Counted from the stretch's first letter, positions 1 through 5,753 are shown. The stretch: 6,112 nt of DNA from Desulfobacterales bacterium (GCA_030669465.1 DAOVDN010000077.1:1-6112); one strand, 5' to 3'. The notes: generated from the sequence alone by a model not told the origin. Program-made: numbers and translations.

Positions 1-174
1 TATAGAATTCTCCGCAGTACCTGTTCTGCTCCCGGTTGCAAGAATTCTGTCTTGATATACTATTACACATCCCACAGGGAATTCGCCTGCATATAGAGCT
101 TTTTTTGCCCGGCCCAGCGCCTCTTCCATGAATTTCTCATAATCCATTATGTTTTTCTCTATGAAAGTAGCCAT
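1..174 (-). CDS. Nucleoside deaminase, CMP/dCMP/tRNA-adenosine deaminase (TadA-like) family, N-terminal part
   Basis: The first 58 codons of a minus-strand gene run off the left edge. The translation contains EEALGRAKKALYAGEFPVGC followed by VIVYQDRILATGSR, the classic first helix and first two beta strands of the cytidine deaminase-like fold (compare 'ARKAL..GEVPVGAVIV..G.IIA.G.N' in TadA). The catalytic HAE and PCxxC zinc motifs would lie beyond the window, so the substrate (tRNA adenosine-34, guanine or cytosine) cannot be decided. Two starts are possible: ATG at 174, or ATG at 147 (MDYEKFMEEAL), which has a weak AGAG upstream and gives the N-terminal length usual for the family. There is no strong Shine-Dalgarno at either. 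Known family enzymes are cytosolic zinc hydrolases. The fold is clear; tadA identity is only probable, so no symbol is given. Confidence 0.8.
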   Translation of the reverse strand, partial: MATFIEKNIMDYEKFMEEALGRAKKALYAGEFPVGCVIVYQDRILATGSRTGTAENSI

Positions 175-203
175 CTGTGCAGTTAAGAAACCGCTCAAAA
201 TTA

Positions 204-292
204 ATCACGAAAGTACGAAAACACGAAATAAGACCTGAAATTAAGTTTCCAACATTGTTTTTCGTGTTTTCAATCTTTCGTGCTTTCGTGAT
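204..292. repeat. Imperfect inverted repeat built on the word CACGAAA
   Basis: The left arm (204-228) is made of ATCACGAAAGTACG followed by AAAACACGAAA. The right arm (260-292) is its reverse complement with one mismatch (A/G) and an 8-base insertion (272-279, AATCTTTC, itself a partial copy of the arm word). The loop is about 31 bases. It sits between the ends of two minus-strand genes. RNA from it could fold into a long AT-rich hairpin, but the tract after it on the minus strand is only TTAATTTT, so it is not a convincing intrinsic terminator. I recall similar CGAAA-word repeats as dispersed intergenic repeats in deltaproteobacterial genomes; that is recollection, not something shown here. 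Confidence 0.75.
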
Positions 293-320
293 GGTTCTTT
301 TTTTGTTTCCCTATATGCTG

Positions 321-854
321 TCATTGCAAAAAACATGATCCATCAACTTCAAAAGCATGGACAATCCTGGATTCCATTTCAGCCTGCTTTGTCGAAATAG
401 GATCAAAATGCTTATTTGCAATTCTTTCAATGATCTCTTGTCTGGAAGGTATAGATTCAAGGCCAATGGCTATTACCTTGCCTGTTGAACCGTCCAGAAT
501 TTCAGCATCTTCGCCGTTTGTTACAACAACAACCGGTACCTGGTAACCGGCTACAAGTCTCGATGCAGCCAGCGCGCTGCGATGCCTGGTTATTATGGAG
601 CCGGGACCATATTTTATTATCATGCAGACCCTGCCGTATAGGGTAACAACAAAATCAACCTTTACAATAGCGCTTTTATTGCCGGCTCTCACAAGAAGTT
701 CGTGACTGGATTTGATCTCATTTTTAAGATATCCTTTGTTTTTTACAAGCAAATGAGCTAATTTTTGTTTGTAACGTTCATCATGGGTATCTTTTATGGT
801 TTTTCCGGTGATAAAATCGACAAGTTCTCCGAGTATAAGATGATGCTCACCCAT
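321..854 (-). CDS. Stand-alone HsdR N-terminal-like (HSDR_N_2) domain protein, probably catalytically degenerate
   Basis: A 177-residue protein whose whole length matches the N-terminal PD-(D/E)XK-fold domain of type I restriction R subunits, with no helicase part. Recognisable parts are an N-terminal helix with DERYKQKLAHLL (25-36), KVDFVV (65-70) with the likely first acidic residue D67, the next strand CMIIKYGPGS (77-86), and VPVVVVTNGEDAEILD (106-121) with a C-terminal helix. In active relatives the second strand carries E-x-K ('iECK'); here it reads I-K-Y-G, so both Glu81-equivalent and Lys83-equivalent are absent. The 'VTNG' strand that usually follows the core is well kept, so this is a subfamily trait rather than decay. 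ATG at 854 has no good Shine-Dalgarno; the frame is open upstream to a stop near 905, so a non-ATG start is possible. It is divergent from dgt. Function is unknown; it could bind DNA or a protein without cutting. Confidence 0.72.
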   Translation of the reverse strand: MGEHHLILGELVDFITGKTIKDTHDERYKQKLAHLLVKNKGYLKNEIKSSHELLVRAGNKSAIVKVDFVVTLYGRVCMIIKYGPGSIITRHRSALAASRLVAGYQVPVVVVTNGEDAEILDGSTGKVIAIGLESIPSRQEIIERIANKHFDPISTKQAEMESRIVHAFEVDGSCFLQ

Positions 855-901
855 TTTTTTATCGTTTCGGGTTTTGATGGTTTTCAGGATGCAAATACTT
901 C

Positions 902-971
902 TTTACAATTAAATGTGTCTGTGAATAAATTCAAGTCAGAATTTGTAAGTATATATTTCAATATATTAAAT
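902..971 (+). promoter_or_regulatory. Candidate promoter for dgt operon in divergent intergenic region
   Basis: The 144-bp gap between the divergent HsdR-like gene and dgt must hold two promoters. On the plus strand TTTACA (902-907) and TAAATT (926-931) are 18 bp apart; an alternative is TTGTAA (943-948) with TTAAAT (966-971) at 17 bp. On the minus strand TTGAAT (934 down to 929) with TTTAAT (913 down to 908) has only 15 bp between. All are imperfect matches in AT-rich DNA, so the assignment is weak. No Shine-Dalgarno precedes dgt at 999. Confidence 0.3.
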
Positions 972-998
972 CAATCAAACAATTAAATCAACAAGCCT

Positions 999-2054
999 AT
1001 GCTTATCCGTGAAGAATTTGAAAAACGCGAAAAAAGTTTTATGTCTCCTTTTGGATGCTTAAGCTCTGAATCACGTGGACGTATGAAAGAGGAGAAACCC
1101 TGTCCCGTCCGTACGGCGTTTCAGCAGGATAAGGATCGAATTGTATATTCCAATGCTTTTAGACGGTTAAAACACAAGACACAGGTCTTTTTAACACCTT
1201 TGTGCGATGAATACAGAACCCGTCTTACCCATACACTGGAGGTCGCTCAGATATCAAGAACAATAGCGCGCGCCATGTTCCTTAATGAAGATCTGGCTGA
1301 AGCCATTGCCCTTGGTCATGACCTTGGGCATACACCATTCGGTCATAGTGGTGAGGTTGTTCTTCAGGAGATATATTCCAGGAGTTTCTCACATCCAAAA
1401 CAGAGCCTGCGTGTGGTCGATGTATTGGAAAATAACGGCAAGGGGCTTAATCTTACTTATGAGGTTCGTGATGGAATTTTAAAACACTCCAAGGGATATG
1501 GAAAGATTTTTTCCGATGATCCTGAGGAGCAGGCATGTACTATTGAGGGGAGGATAGTGCGGCTTGCCGATATTATGGCATACGTGAACCATGATCTGGA
1601 CGATGCAATACGGAGCGGCGTTATAATTAAGAATCAAATTCCTGAATCATGCTCAGCAATTCTTGGACGCAATCATTGGGAACGCGCTACTACTATGATA
1701 AAGGATCTTATCTTTTCAAGCAAACTTTCTGATGACGAACAGTGCCTACGCATAAGCGATGAAGTATATTCTGCTATGATCACATTGAGGGAATTTCTTT
1801 ATGAAAATGTATATCGTTCACCAATAGTGCATAAAGAATTTGTAAAGGCAAAAAAAGTTCTGTCCGAACTTTATACCTATTTTTTAAATGACAACGAGAT
1901 GCTCAAAAAAGAACTTGTAAATATGGAGATTGCAGAAAATATCCATAATATGCGATCCAATAAGAGGCTGGTTTGTGATTTCATTGCCAGCATGACAGAC
2001 AGATATGCTCTGAATCTTTACACAGAAATCTTTTTCCCGTCACCAGTTGTTTGA
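999..2054 (+). CDS. dgt: Deoxyguanosinetriphosphate triphosphohydrolase (dGTPase), HD superfamily
   Basis: A 351-residue cytosolic enzyme that hydrolyses dGTP (often other dNTPs too) to deoxynucleoside and triphosphate, adjusting the dNTP pool. Family hallmarks are all present: SRGR (25-28), DRIVYSNAFRRLKHKTQVF (46-64), TRLTHTLEV (74-82) with metal ligand H78, the HD pair H107-D108 in HDLGHTPFGHSGE (107-119) with H111 and H116, GLNLTYEVRDGILKHSKG (149-166), and RLADIMAYVNHDLDDA (188-203) with metal ligand D191. The length matches the short bacterial class and is well below the roughly 500 residues of the E. coli enzyme. ATG at 999 starts the sequence where relatives start (LIREEFEKRE), although no Shine-Dalgarno is visible. 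It is first of a probable three-gene operon; the next start is 11 bp past its stop. Some dGTPases deplete dNTPs against phage, but this one has the layout of an ordinary housekeeping type. Confidence 0.95.
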   Translation: MLIREEFEKREKSFMSPFGCLSSESRGRMKEEKPCPVRTAFQQDKDRIVYSNAFRRLKHKTQVFLTPLCDEYRTRLTHTLEVAQISRTIARAMFLNEDLAEAIALGHDLGHTPFGHSGEVVLQEIYSRSFSHPKQSLRVVDVLENNGKGLNLTYEVRDGILKHSKGYGKIFSDDPEEQACTIEGRIVRLADIMAYVNHDLDDAIRSGVIIKNQIPESCSAILGRNHWERATTMIKDLIFSSKLSDDEQCLRISDEVYSAMITLREFLYENVYRSPIVHKEFVKAKKVLSELYTYFLNDNEMLKKELVNMEIAENIHNMRSNKRLVCDFIASMTDRYALNLYTEIFFPSPVV

Positions 2055-2065
2055 GTGGTATTCTG

Positions 2066-2695
2066 ATGTCTTTGCAGCTTGAAAAACTTAGATCGCAGCA
2101 TGACAAGAATTCACCTTTTTTAAAGAGGTTAAGGACAATTTTTGCGGCAATGGAGCGCAAATATAAAGAGGCTGCCGATTATTATGGTTTTGATTGTAAA
2201 GGGTGCAAAGATAATTGCTGTTTTACCCATTTCTATCATCATACGCTTTTGGAATACCTTTATATCCTTGAAGGATACAATACACTTGAGCATGGAAAAC
2301 AGATCGAGATAAAGAAGAGAGCGTTGGAGGTATGCGCGAAAACTGTTGAGGCTGATAAAAAAGGATCGACTGTGCGACTGATGTGTCCGCTTAATTTTGA
2401 CGGTTTGTGTCTACTATATGCTTACCGTCCCATGATATGCAGACTGCACGGCATACCTCATGAATTTCAAAGGCCCGGCCAGGGTGTCATATACAGCCCT
2501 GGGTGCGAGGCTTTTAGCAAGCAATGTAAAGGAAAAGCCTATTTCAGGTTTGATCGGACTCCTTTTTACATTGAAATGGCCGGACTGGAAAAGGAGCTGA
2601 AAGAGGCCACCGGCATTACACAAAAGTTTAAAATGACTATAGCGCAGATGCTGACAATCCCTAAATCCCTAAATTGCAATCATGAAATACGTTGA
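2066..2695 (+). CDS. YkgJ/CxxCxxCC-type cysteine-cluster protein (putative Zn/Fe-binding), copy A
   Basis: A 209-residue soluble protein with no signal peptide or membrane segment. It has the two half-sites of the putative zinc- or iron-chelating family: C44-x2-C47-x3-C51-C52 (CKGCKDNCC) and C107-x7-C115-x9-C125 in MCPLNFDGLCLLYAYRPMIC-R, followed by C147 (PGCEAF). Extra cysteines are C90 and C154. The ' CP...G.C..Y..RP..CR ' half is the family signature. ATG at 2066 is preferred because GAGTGG lies 7 bp upstream; a TTG at 2051 in the same frame would overlap the dgt stop and add five residues. Translation is probably coupled to dgt. The family's biochemical role is not established; a bound iron-sulfur or zinc centre is inferred from the cysteines. 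It is the most divergent of the three copies in the window: its first spacing is x2, not x5, and it has no DTF/NLN motif. Confidence 0.82.
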   Translation: MSLQLEKLRSQHDKNSPFLKRLRTIFAAMERKYKEAADYYGFDCKGCKDNCCFTHFYHHTLLEYLYILEGYNTLEHGKQIEIKKRALEVCAKTVEADKKGSTVRLMCPLNFDGLCLLYAYRPMICRLHGIPHEFQRPGQGVIYSPGCEAFSKQCKGKAYFRFDRTPFYIEMAGLEKELKEATGITQKFKMTIAQMLTIPKSLNCNHEIR

Positions 2696-3467
2696 TATAG
2701 ACAATGTTGACAAATTACCCGGCAGAAGGCTTGAAGATAACGACACTTTTTCATTTCATTGCCACCAGGGGCTTTCCTGCTTTAACCTATGCTGCAGGAA
2801 TCTCAATCTTTTTTTGTATCCGTATGATGTTATCAGGCTCAAAAAGCGTCTCGGTATTACTTCAGACCAGTTCATTGATAAATATGTAGATGTTGTTTTG
2901 CGACGTTCGAGTTTTTTTCCGGAAGTACTCCTGCGGATGTCGGAGAATAAAGAGAGGACCTGTCCTTTTTTGACTGAATCAGGCTGCTCGGTCTATCCGG
3001 ACCGTCCTGATACCTGCCGCACGTTTCCTGTGGAACAGGGAATCCTGTATGATGCTAAAAGAAAAAAGAAAGTCCTGATCCATTTTTTCAGACCTCCTGA
3101 TTTCTGCCTTGGCTGGCACGAAAGCAAAGAGTGGACAACACATACATGGTCAAAAGATCAACACGCTGTTTTATATAATAAAATGACTCTCCAATGGGCA
3201 GAGTTAAAGGGTTTGTTTCAGACCGATCCATGGGGTAAGGAAGGGCCGGACGGACCCAGGGGGAAGATGGCTTTTATGGCCACATACAACATGGACCGGT
3301 TTCGCGATTTTCTGTTTAACAGCAGTTTCTTGAAGAGATACAAAGTAAAATCAGCAATCCTCAAGAAGGTCAGGACAGATGACGTGGAGTTGATGAAGCT
3401 TGGTTTTGAATGGGTAAAATTTTATATTTGGGGAATTAAAACCAAATGCTTAGGGATGAGGACGTAA
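2682..3467 (+). CDS. YkgJ-type cysteine-cluster protein, copy B
   Basis: A 261-residue protein of the putative Zn/Fe-chelating family. Motifs in order: DTFSFHC (21-27), C27-x5-C33-x3-C37-C38, NLNLFLYPYDVIRLKKRLG (40-58), CPFLTESGCSVYPDRPDTCR (94-113) with C94-x7-C102-x9-C112, then FCLGW with C142, and a C-terminal YNMDRFRDFL and DDVELMKLGFEWVK block. It overlaps the end of copy A by 14 bp in another frame, which indicates translational coupling; no separate Shine-Dalgarno is visible. From DTF to C142 it aligns without a gap to the minus-strand protein at 4642-5373 (constant offset of 8 residues, all eight cysteines matching). C-terminal to that, the two also share the DDV-LKLG-WxK block. No signal peptide or transmembrane helix is evident. 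The role is unknown; the cysteine pairs suggest a metal or iron-sulfur centre. Confidence 0.85.
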   Translation: MKYVDIDNVDKLPGRRLEDNDTFSFHCHQGLSCFNLCCRNLNLFLYPYDVIRLKKRLGITSDQFIDKYVDVVLRRSSFFPEVLLRMSENKERTCPFLTESGCSVYPDRPDTCRTFPVEQGILYDAKRKKKVLIHFFRPPDFCLGWHESKEWTTHTWSKDQHAVLYNKMTLQWAELKGLFQTDPWGKEGPDGPRGKMAFMATYNMDRFRDFLFNSSFLKRYKVKSAILKKVRTDDVELMKLGFEWVKFYIWGIKTKCLGMRT

Positions 3468-3469
3468 TA

Positions 3470-4285
3470 CTACAACACTCCTTTCGGCATGGGCGCTACC
3501 TTTTCGCCGCCGATTATATAGCCCCCGTCAAGCCGCAGCACGCTTCCTGTCATAAATGGCGCATCCTTAATTATAAAGCTTACAGCCTTAACCACATCCT
3601 CAATAGCGCCTGTTCGTTTAAGGAGGGTATGGTCAATGATAGATTGTCTCTGCTCTTTGGTCAGCAATCCCCAGCCCCTGGTTTTTTCCCCATGTCTGGT
3701 TTCAACGATGCCTAACATGATTTCATTTACACGCACCTCTGGTGCGCCAATGCGGGCCCATGTTTCAGTCAGGAGCGATACCCCGCGGTTTGCCGCTGCA
3801 TAGCCGTCGTTGAAGATGTAGCTGGCAGGTCCTGTTCTTCCGACAATTCCGGCAATAGAAGAAAAGTTTATTACAATACCGTCTCCTGATGCCTTAAGAT
3901 ATGGCAGGGCTGAATCAAAGACCCACCATTTTGCGCGAAGGGTGGTAGCCATCTCAATGTCCCACTGTTCTTGCACATAGGGTCCATGCACTACAGGCCA
4001 TCCCCCGCGTTCTATGTTATTAATTAGAATATCAAGGCGGCCGAAATGATCTGCAACTTTTTTGATAAGCCCGGGAATTTTTTCAGTCTCAAGCAGGTTT
4101 GTCCTTATAATAAGATACTCCCGGCCTGTCCCGGCAAAATCCTGATTCATCTCATCAAGATTTTCTTCCCAGTCAAAATAGTTTAAGGCAACTTTTACTC
4201 CCTCATCTGCAAGAGCAAGCCCAATTCCCTTTCCTATGCCTTTTATGGCTCCAAGTACCAGAGCTACTTTATTTTTAAGTTTCAT
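3470..4285 (-). CDS. Short-chain dehydrogenase/reductase-fold protein with altered active site
   Basis: A 271-residue Rossmann-fold protein of the classical SDR length. Seen in order: glycine-rich LGAIKGIGKGIG (11-22; classical form is TGxxxGIG, here T is L11), DILINNIERG (85-94; the classical NNAG is NNIE), GIVINFSSIAG (136-146) with Ser143, a tyrosine block with GYAAANRGV (161-169), RVNEIMLGIVET (185-196; classical P-G becomes L-G), and FMTGSVLRLDGGY (244-256) near the end. In the E. coli FabG pattern the tyrosine follows serine by 13 and lysine follows tyrosine by 4. Alignment from the downstream RVN motif places Y162 and N166 there, with a 6-residue insertion and Asn in place of the catalytic Lys; the other tyrosine, Y156, would have D160. 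The NAD(P)-binding fold is confident but oxidoreductase activity is doubtful. Upstream is a long repeat-rich spacer and there is no good Shine-Dalgarno. It ends 2 bp from the convergent copy B gene. Confidence 0.85.
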   Translation of the reverse strand: MKLKNKVALVLGAIKGIGKGIGLALADEGVKVALNYFDWEENLDEMNQDFAGTGREYLIIRTNLLETEKIPGLIKKVADHFGRLDILINNIERGGWPVVHGPYVQEQWDIEMATTLRAKWWVFDSALPYLKASGDGIVINFSSIAGIVGRTGPASYIFNDGYAAANRGVSLLTETWARIGAPEVRVNEIMLGIVETRHGEKTRGWGLLTKEQRQSIIDHTLLKRTGAIEDVVKAVSFIIKDAPFMTGSVLRLDGGYIIGGEKVAPMPKGVL

Positions 4286-4353
4286 AGCGCTAATCGTCTA
4301 TATATTTGTATCACGTTTTTGTGAAAACTCATTATTCCAGCTACTTAGCACGT

Positions 4354-4384
4354 GATACTGGATACTGGATACTGGATACTGGAT
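4354..4384 (+). repeat. Heptamer minisatellite, left block (GATACTG x4)
   Basis: Four exact tandem copies of GATACTG, plus GAT. It is the reverse complement of the larger block to the right: 30 of 31 bases pair with 4530-4560. The block opens with GTGATACTGG at 4352. It lies in the 356-bp spacer 4286-4641, in which I see no gene. Confidence 0.9.
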
Positions 4385-4480
4385 GAAATAAGGAATTCTT
4401 TTCCCTTCTACTTCAATCAGCAAAAGAGAGCAAAGAACGGTTTGATGATGTTGCCGGGCAGGATAGACTGAAAGTTCTTT

Positions 4481-4576
4481 ATCCAGTATCCAGCATCCAG
4501 TATCCAGCATCCAGCATCCAGTATCCAGCATCCAGTATCCAGTATCCAGTATCCAATATCCAGCATCCAGCATCAC
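4481..4576 (+). repeat. Heptamer minisatellite, right block (ATCCAGY x13)
   Basis: Thirteen uninterrupted 7-bp units from 4481 to 4571, eight differing only in the last base (ATCCAGT or ATCCAGC) from the rest, with one unit ATCCAAT at 4551; a partial ATCAC closes it at 4576. Mixed T and C variants are interspersed (T C T C C T C T T T, variant, C C), as expected for slippage and unit conversion. The minus-strand reading frame through it (MLDTGYWMLD-like) is an artefact of the repeat and not a gene. The 96 bases between the blocks (4385-4480) contain no recognisable coding or structural signal. Confidence 0.92.
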
Positions 4577-4641
4577 TTCGTTTCAAGCAATGGATTACTA
4601 TTTTCCCCAACTCGTCGGTTTGAGGCGTAGCTTCGCTAGAT

Positions 4642-5373
4642 TTATTTTGTTCCAAAAAGTGTCTCTTTTGCCCATTTAAGCCCGAGTTTTAAAAGTGCGA
4701 CATCATCATTCTTCACAGCATCCAGAGTGTCAGAGCTCAGATTAAGGCCATCTAATATTCCTTTATCAAATATGTGGGATTTAAATGCATCAAGATCATA
4801 ACATGCCATGTGAAAAATATGCCTTGATTTAATATCCAGCCGGCCCGGCATAAGGCGGTTTTTGAGACTGATGATTTCCATGAGCATATCGTTCATTTCA
4901 TTATAAATTGCAATGCCTTGATCTTCTATCCATTTTTGGACTGTCCAGGTCTGTTCCCGGTTGAACCCAAGGCAATGAGGTTCCCTTAATAACATGTACT
5001 GTTCTGTAATTACGCCTCTTTCTCTGGATCGTGATACAACACGGGCAAGAGGGTATGTGCGGCATGATGACGGGCGGTCTTCATAAACAATGCATCCCGA
5101 GGGTGTAACGAAGGGGCATTTTAATTCAGCAGCATGATCGGCTTTTAATGTAATAACGGGGAGACCGGATTTGGGGCCTGTGTGTTGAGTGGTATAGCGC
5201 TCCAGAAAAATGCCGGACGGCATGCCAAGGCGGTTTTTAAGACGGAGTATATCATAAGGGGTTAGAAACTGGTTAAGGTCTCTGCAGCATTCATTGAAAC
5301 ACGGAACGCTCTTTGAACATGAAAACTTGAATGTATCGTTTAGTGAAACTGGTATAATGTTGTTATCATCCAT
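4642..5373 (-). CDS. YkgJ-type cysteine-cluster protein, copy C (paralogue of copy B)
   Basis: A 243-residue protein with the same architecture as the plus-strand gene at 2682-3467. Motifs: DTFKFSC (13-19), C19-x5-C25-x3-C29-C30, DLNQFLTPYDILRLKNRLG (32-50), CPFVTPSGCIVYEDRPSSCR (86-105) with C86-x7-C94-x9-C104, HCLGF with C134, and C-terminal HMACYDLDAFKS and DDVALLKLGLKWAKE. Cysteine spacing is identical to copy B. ATG at 5373 (MDDNN) is chosen because GAGGAAAT precedes it; the spacing is long (about 12 bases from GAGG) and the purine word is doubled (5382-5397). Other ATGs just upstream hit stops at once. A soluble cytosolic protein is inferred, with no signal peptide. A zinc or iron centre is likely from family and cysteines, but function is unknown. 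Its paralogue lies on the other side of the SDR gene in opposite orientation. Confidence 0.85.
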   Translation of the reverse strand: MDDNNIIPVSLNDTFKFSCSKSVPCFNECCRDLNQFLTPYDILRLKNRLGMPSGIFLERYTTQHTGPKSGLPVITLKADHAAELKCPFVTPSGCIVYEDRPSSCRTYPLARVVSRSRERGVITEQYMLLREPHCLGFNREQTWTVQKWIEDQGIAIYNEMNDMLMEIISLKNRLMPGRLDIKSRHIFHMACYDLDAFKSHIFDKGILDGLNLSSDTLDAVKNDDVALLKLGLKWAKETLFGTK

Positions 5374-5381
5374 AAAAAATC

Positions 5382-5397
5382 ATTTCCTCATTTCCTC
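5382..5397 (-). promoter_or_regulatory. Doubled ribosome-binding word GAGGAAAT upstream of copy C
   Basis: On the minus strand GAGGAAAT occurs twice in tandem directly before the 5373 start. The proximal GAGG is about 12 bases from the ATG, farther than ideal, and each copy overlaps an out-of-frame ATG (reading ATGAGGAAATGA and ATGATTTTTTATGGATGA). This could be a weak or buffered initiation site. Confidence 0.4.
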
Positions 5398-5405
5398 AAT
5401 CCCAT

Positions 5406-5433
5406 CCACAGATTACGCAGATTTCCGCAGATT
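5406..5433 (+). repeat. CAGATT-word dispersed repeat
   Basis: Three CAGATT words at 5409, 5418 and 5428, in the form CACAGATT, ACGCAGATT, TCCGCAGATT. I recall near-identical words (CACAGATTACGCAGATT) from intergenic repeats of many environmental bacteria, so this is probably a member of a dispersed family. Copy number in this genome cannot be judged from one window. Confidence 0.55.
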
Positions 5434-5456
5434 ATTTAAAATCTTGTTTATCCATC

Positions 5457-5530
5457 CCAACCATCCTAATCATTCCAACCATCCTAATCATTCCAGCATT
5501 CCAGTATCCCAGCATTCAATCCCTCAATCC
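5457..5530 (+). repeat. CCAACCATCCTAATCATT direct repeats grading into ATTCCAGC words
   Basis: An exact 18-bp unit CCAACCATCCTAATCATT is present twice in tandem (5457-5474, 5475-5492). It continues as CCAGCATT, CCAGTATCC, CAGCATTCAATCC and CTCAATCCCCC. The downstream part uses words close to the ATCCAGY heptamer of 4481-4571. The sequence has a strongly skewed, pyrimidine-rich plus strand. No protein reading is credible. Confidence 0.75.
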
Positions 5531-5687
5531 CCCAATTCCTTTTAGCATGTCAATATAAAAATACATATCTTTCAGAGCAACCGAACATATTCTATTTCGA
5601 ATTTGGCGAAAAAGAAGCATTTTTTATGAAGAACCGGCATGTTTAATAATACCATATATAGTGTTAGATCATGCTTAACTATCCAGA

Positions 5688-5718
5688 TATTGTCACTAAT
5701 AGATATAGTATTGTTACT
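5688..5718 (+). promoter_or_regulatory. Pair of RTATTGTYACT direct repeats, 20-bp period, upstream of aprB promoter
   Basis: ATATTGTCACT (5688-5698) and GTATTGTTACT (5708-5718) are 20 bp apart, about two helical turns, and lie roughly 95 and 75 bp before the likely transcription start. Such phased direct repeats are typical of activator sites, but no regulator is known for this word and a chance match in AT-rich DNA is possible. Confidence 0.3.
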
Positions 5719-5753
5719 GTCCGCATATTTTGAATTTGTTTAGCCAAAAGTTC

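Noticed and set aside
1..85. Three GAATTC sites close together
   Set aside because: They arise from coding sequence of the deaminase and local AT-rich composition; no meaning is apparent.
204..292. Intrinsic terminator for the HsdR-like gene
   Set aside because: Arms are AT-rich and long with a large loop, and only TTAATTTT follows; it fits a dispersed repeat better.
765..986. Plus-strand 73-residue frame opposite the HsdR-like gene
   Set aside because: Its first part is antisense to a well-supported gene; no ribosome site and no recognisable family.
2051..2065. TTG start for copy A five codons earlier
   Set aside because: ATG at 2066 has a better codon and a GAGTGG 7 bp upstream; five extra residues add no motif.
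4298..4576. Minus-strand frame reading repeats of WMLDTGYWILD
   Set aside because: It is produced by the 7-bp minisatellite; 7 bp units in a 3-base code give a 7-residue periodic peptide. No start signal or family.
4484..4576. CRISPR array
   Set aside because: Units are 7 bp with no spacers; a minisatellite, and no cas gene is present.
5294..5545. Plus-strand frame with HPNHPNHSNHPNHSS
   Set aside because: Generated by the CCAACCATCC direct repeats and antisense to the copy C N-terminus.
5658..5682. ATAGT...ACTAT imperfect palindrome
   Set aside because: Only five base pairs match cleanly in AT-rich DNA; expected by chance.
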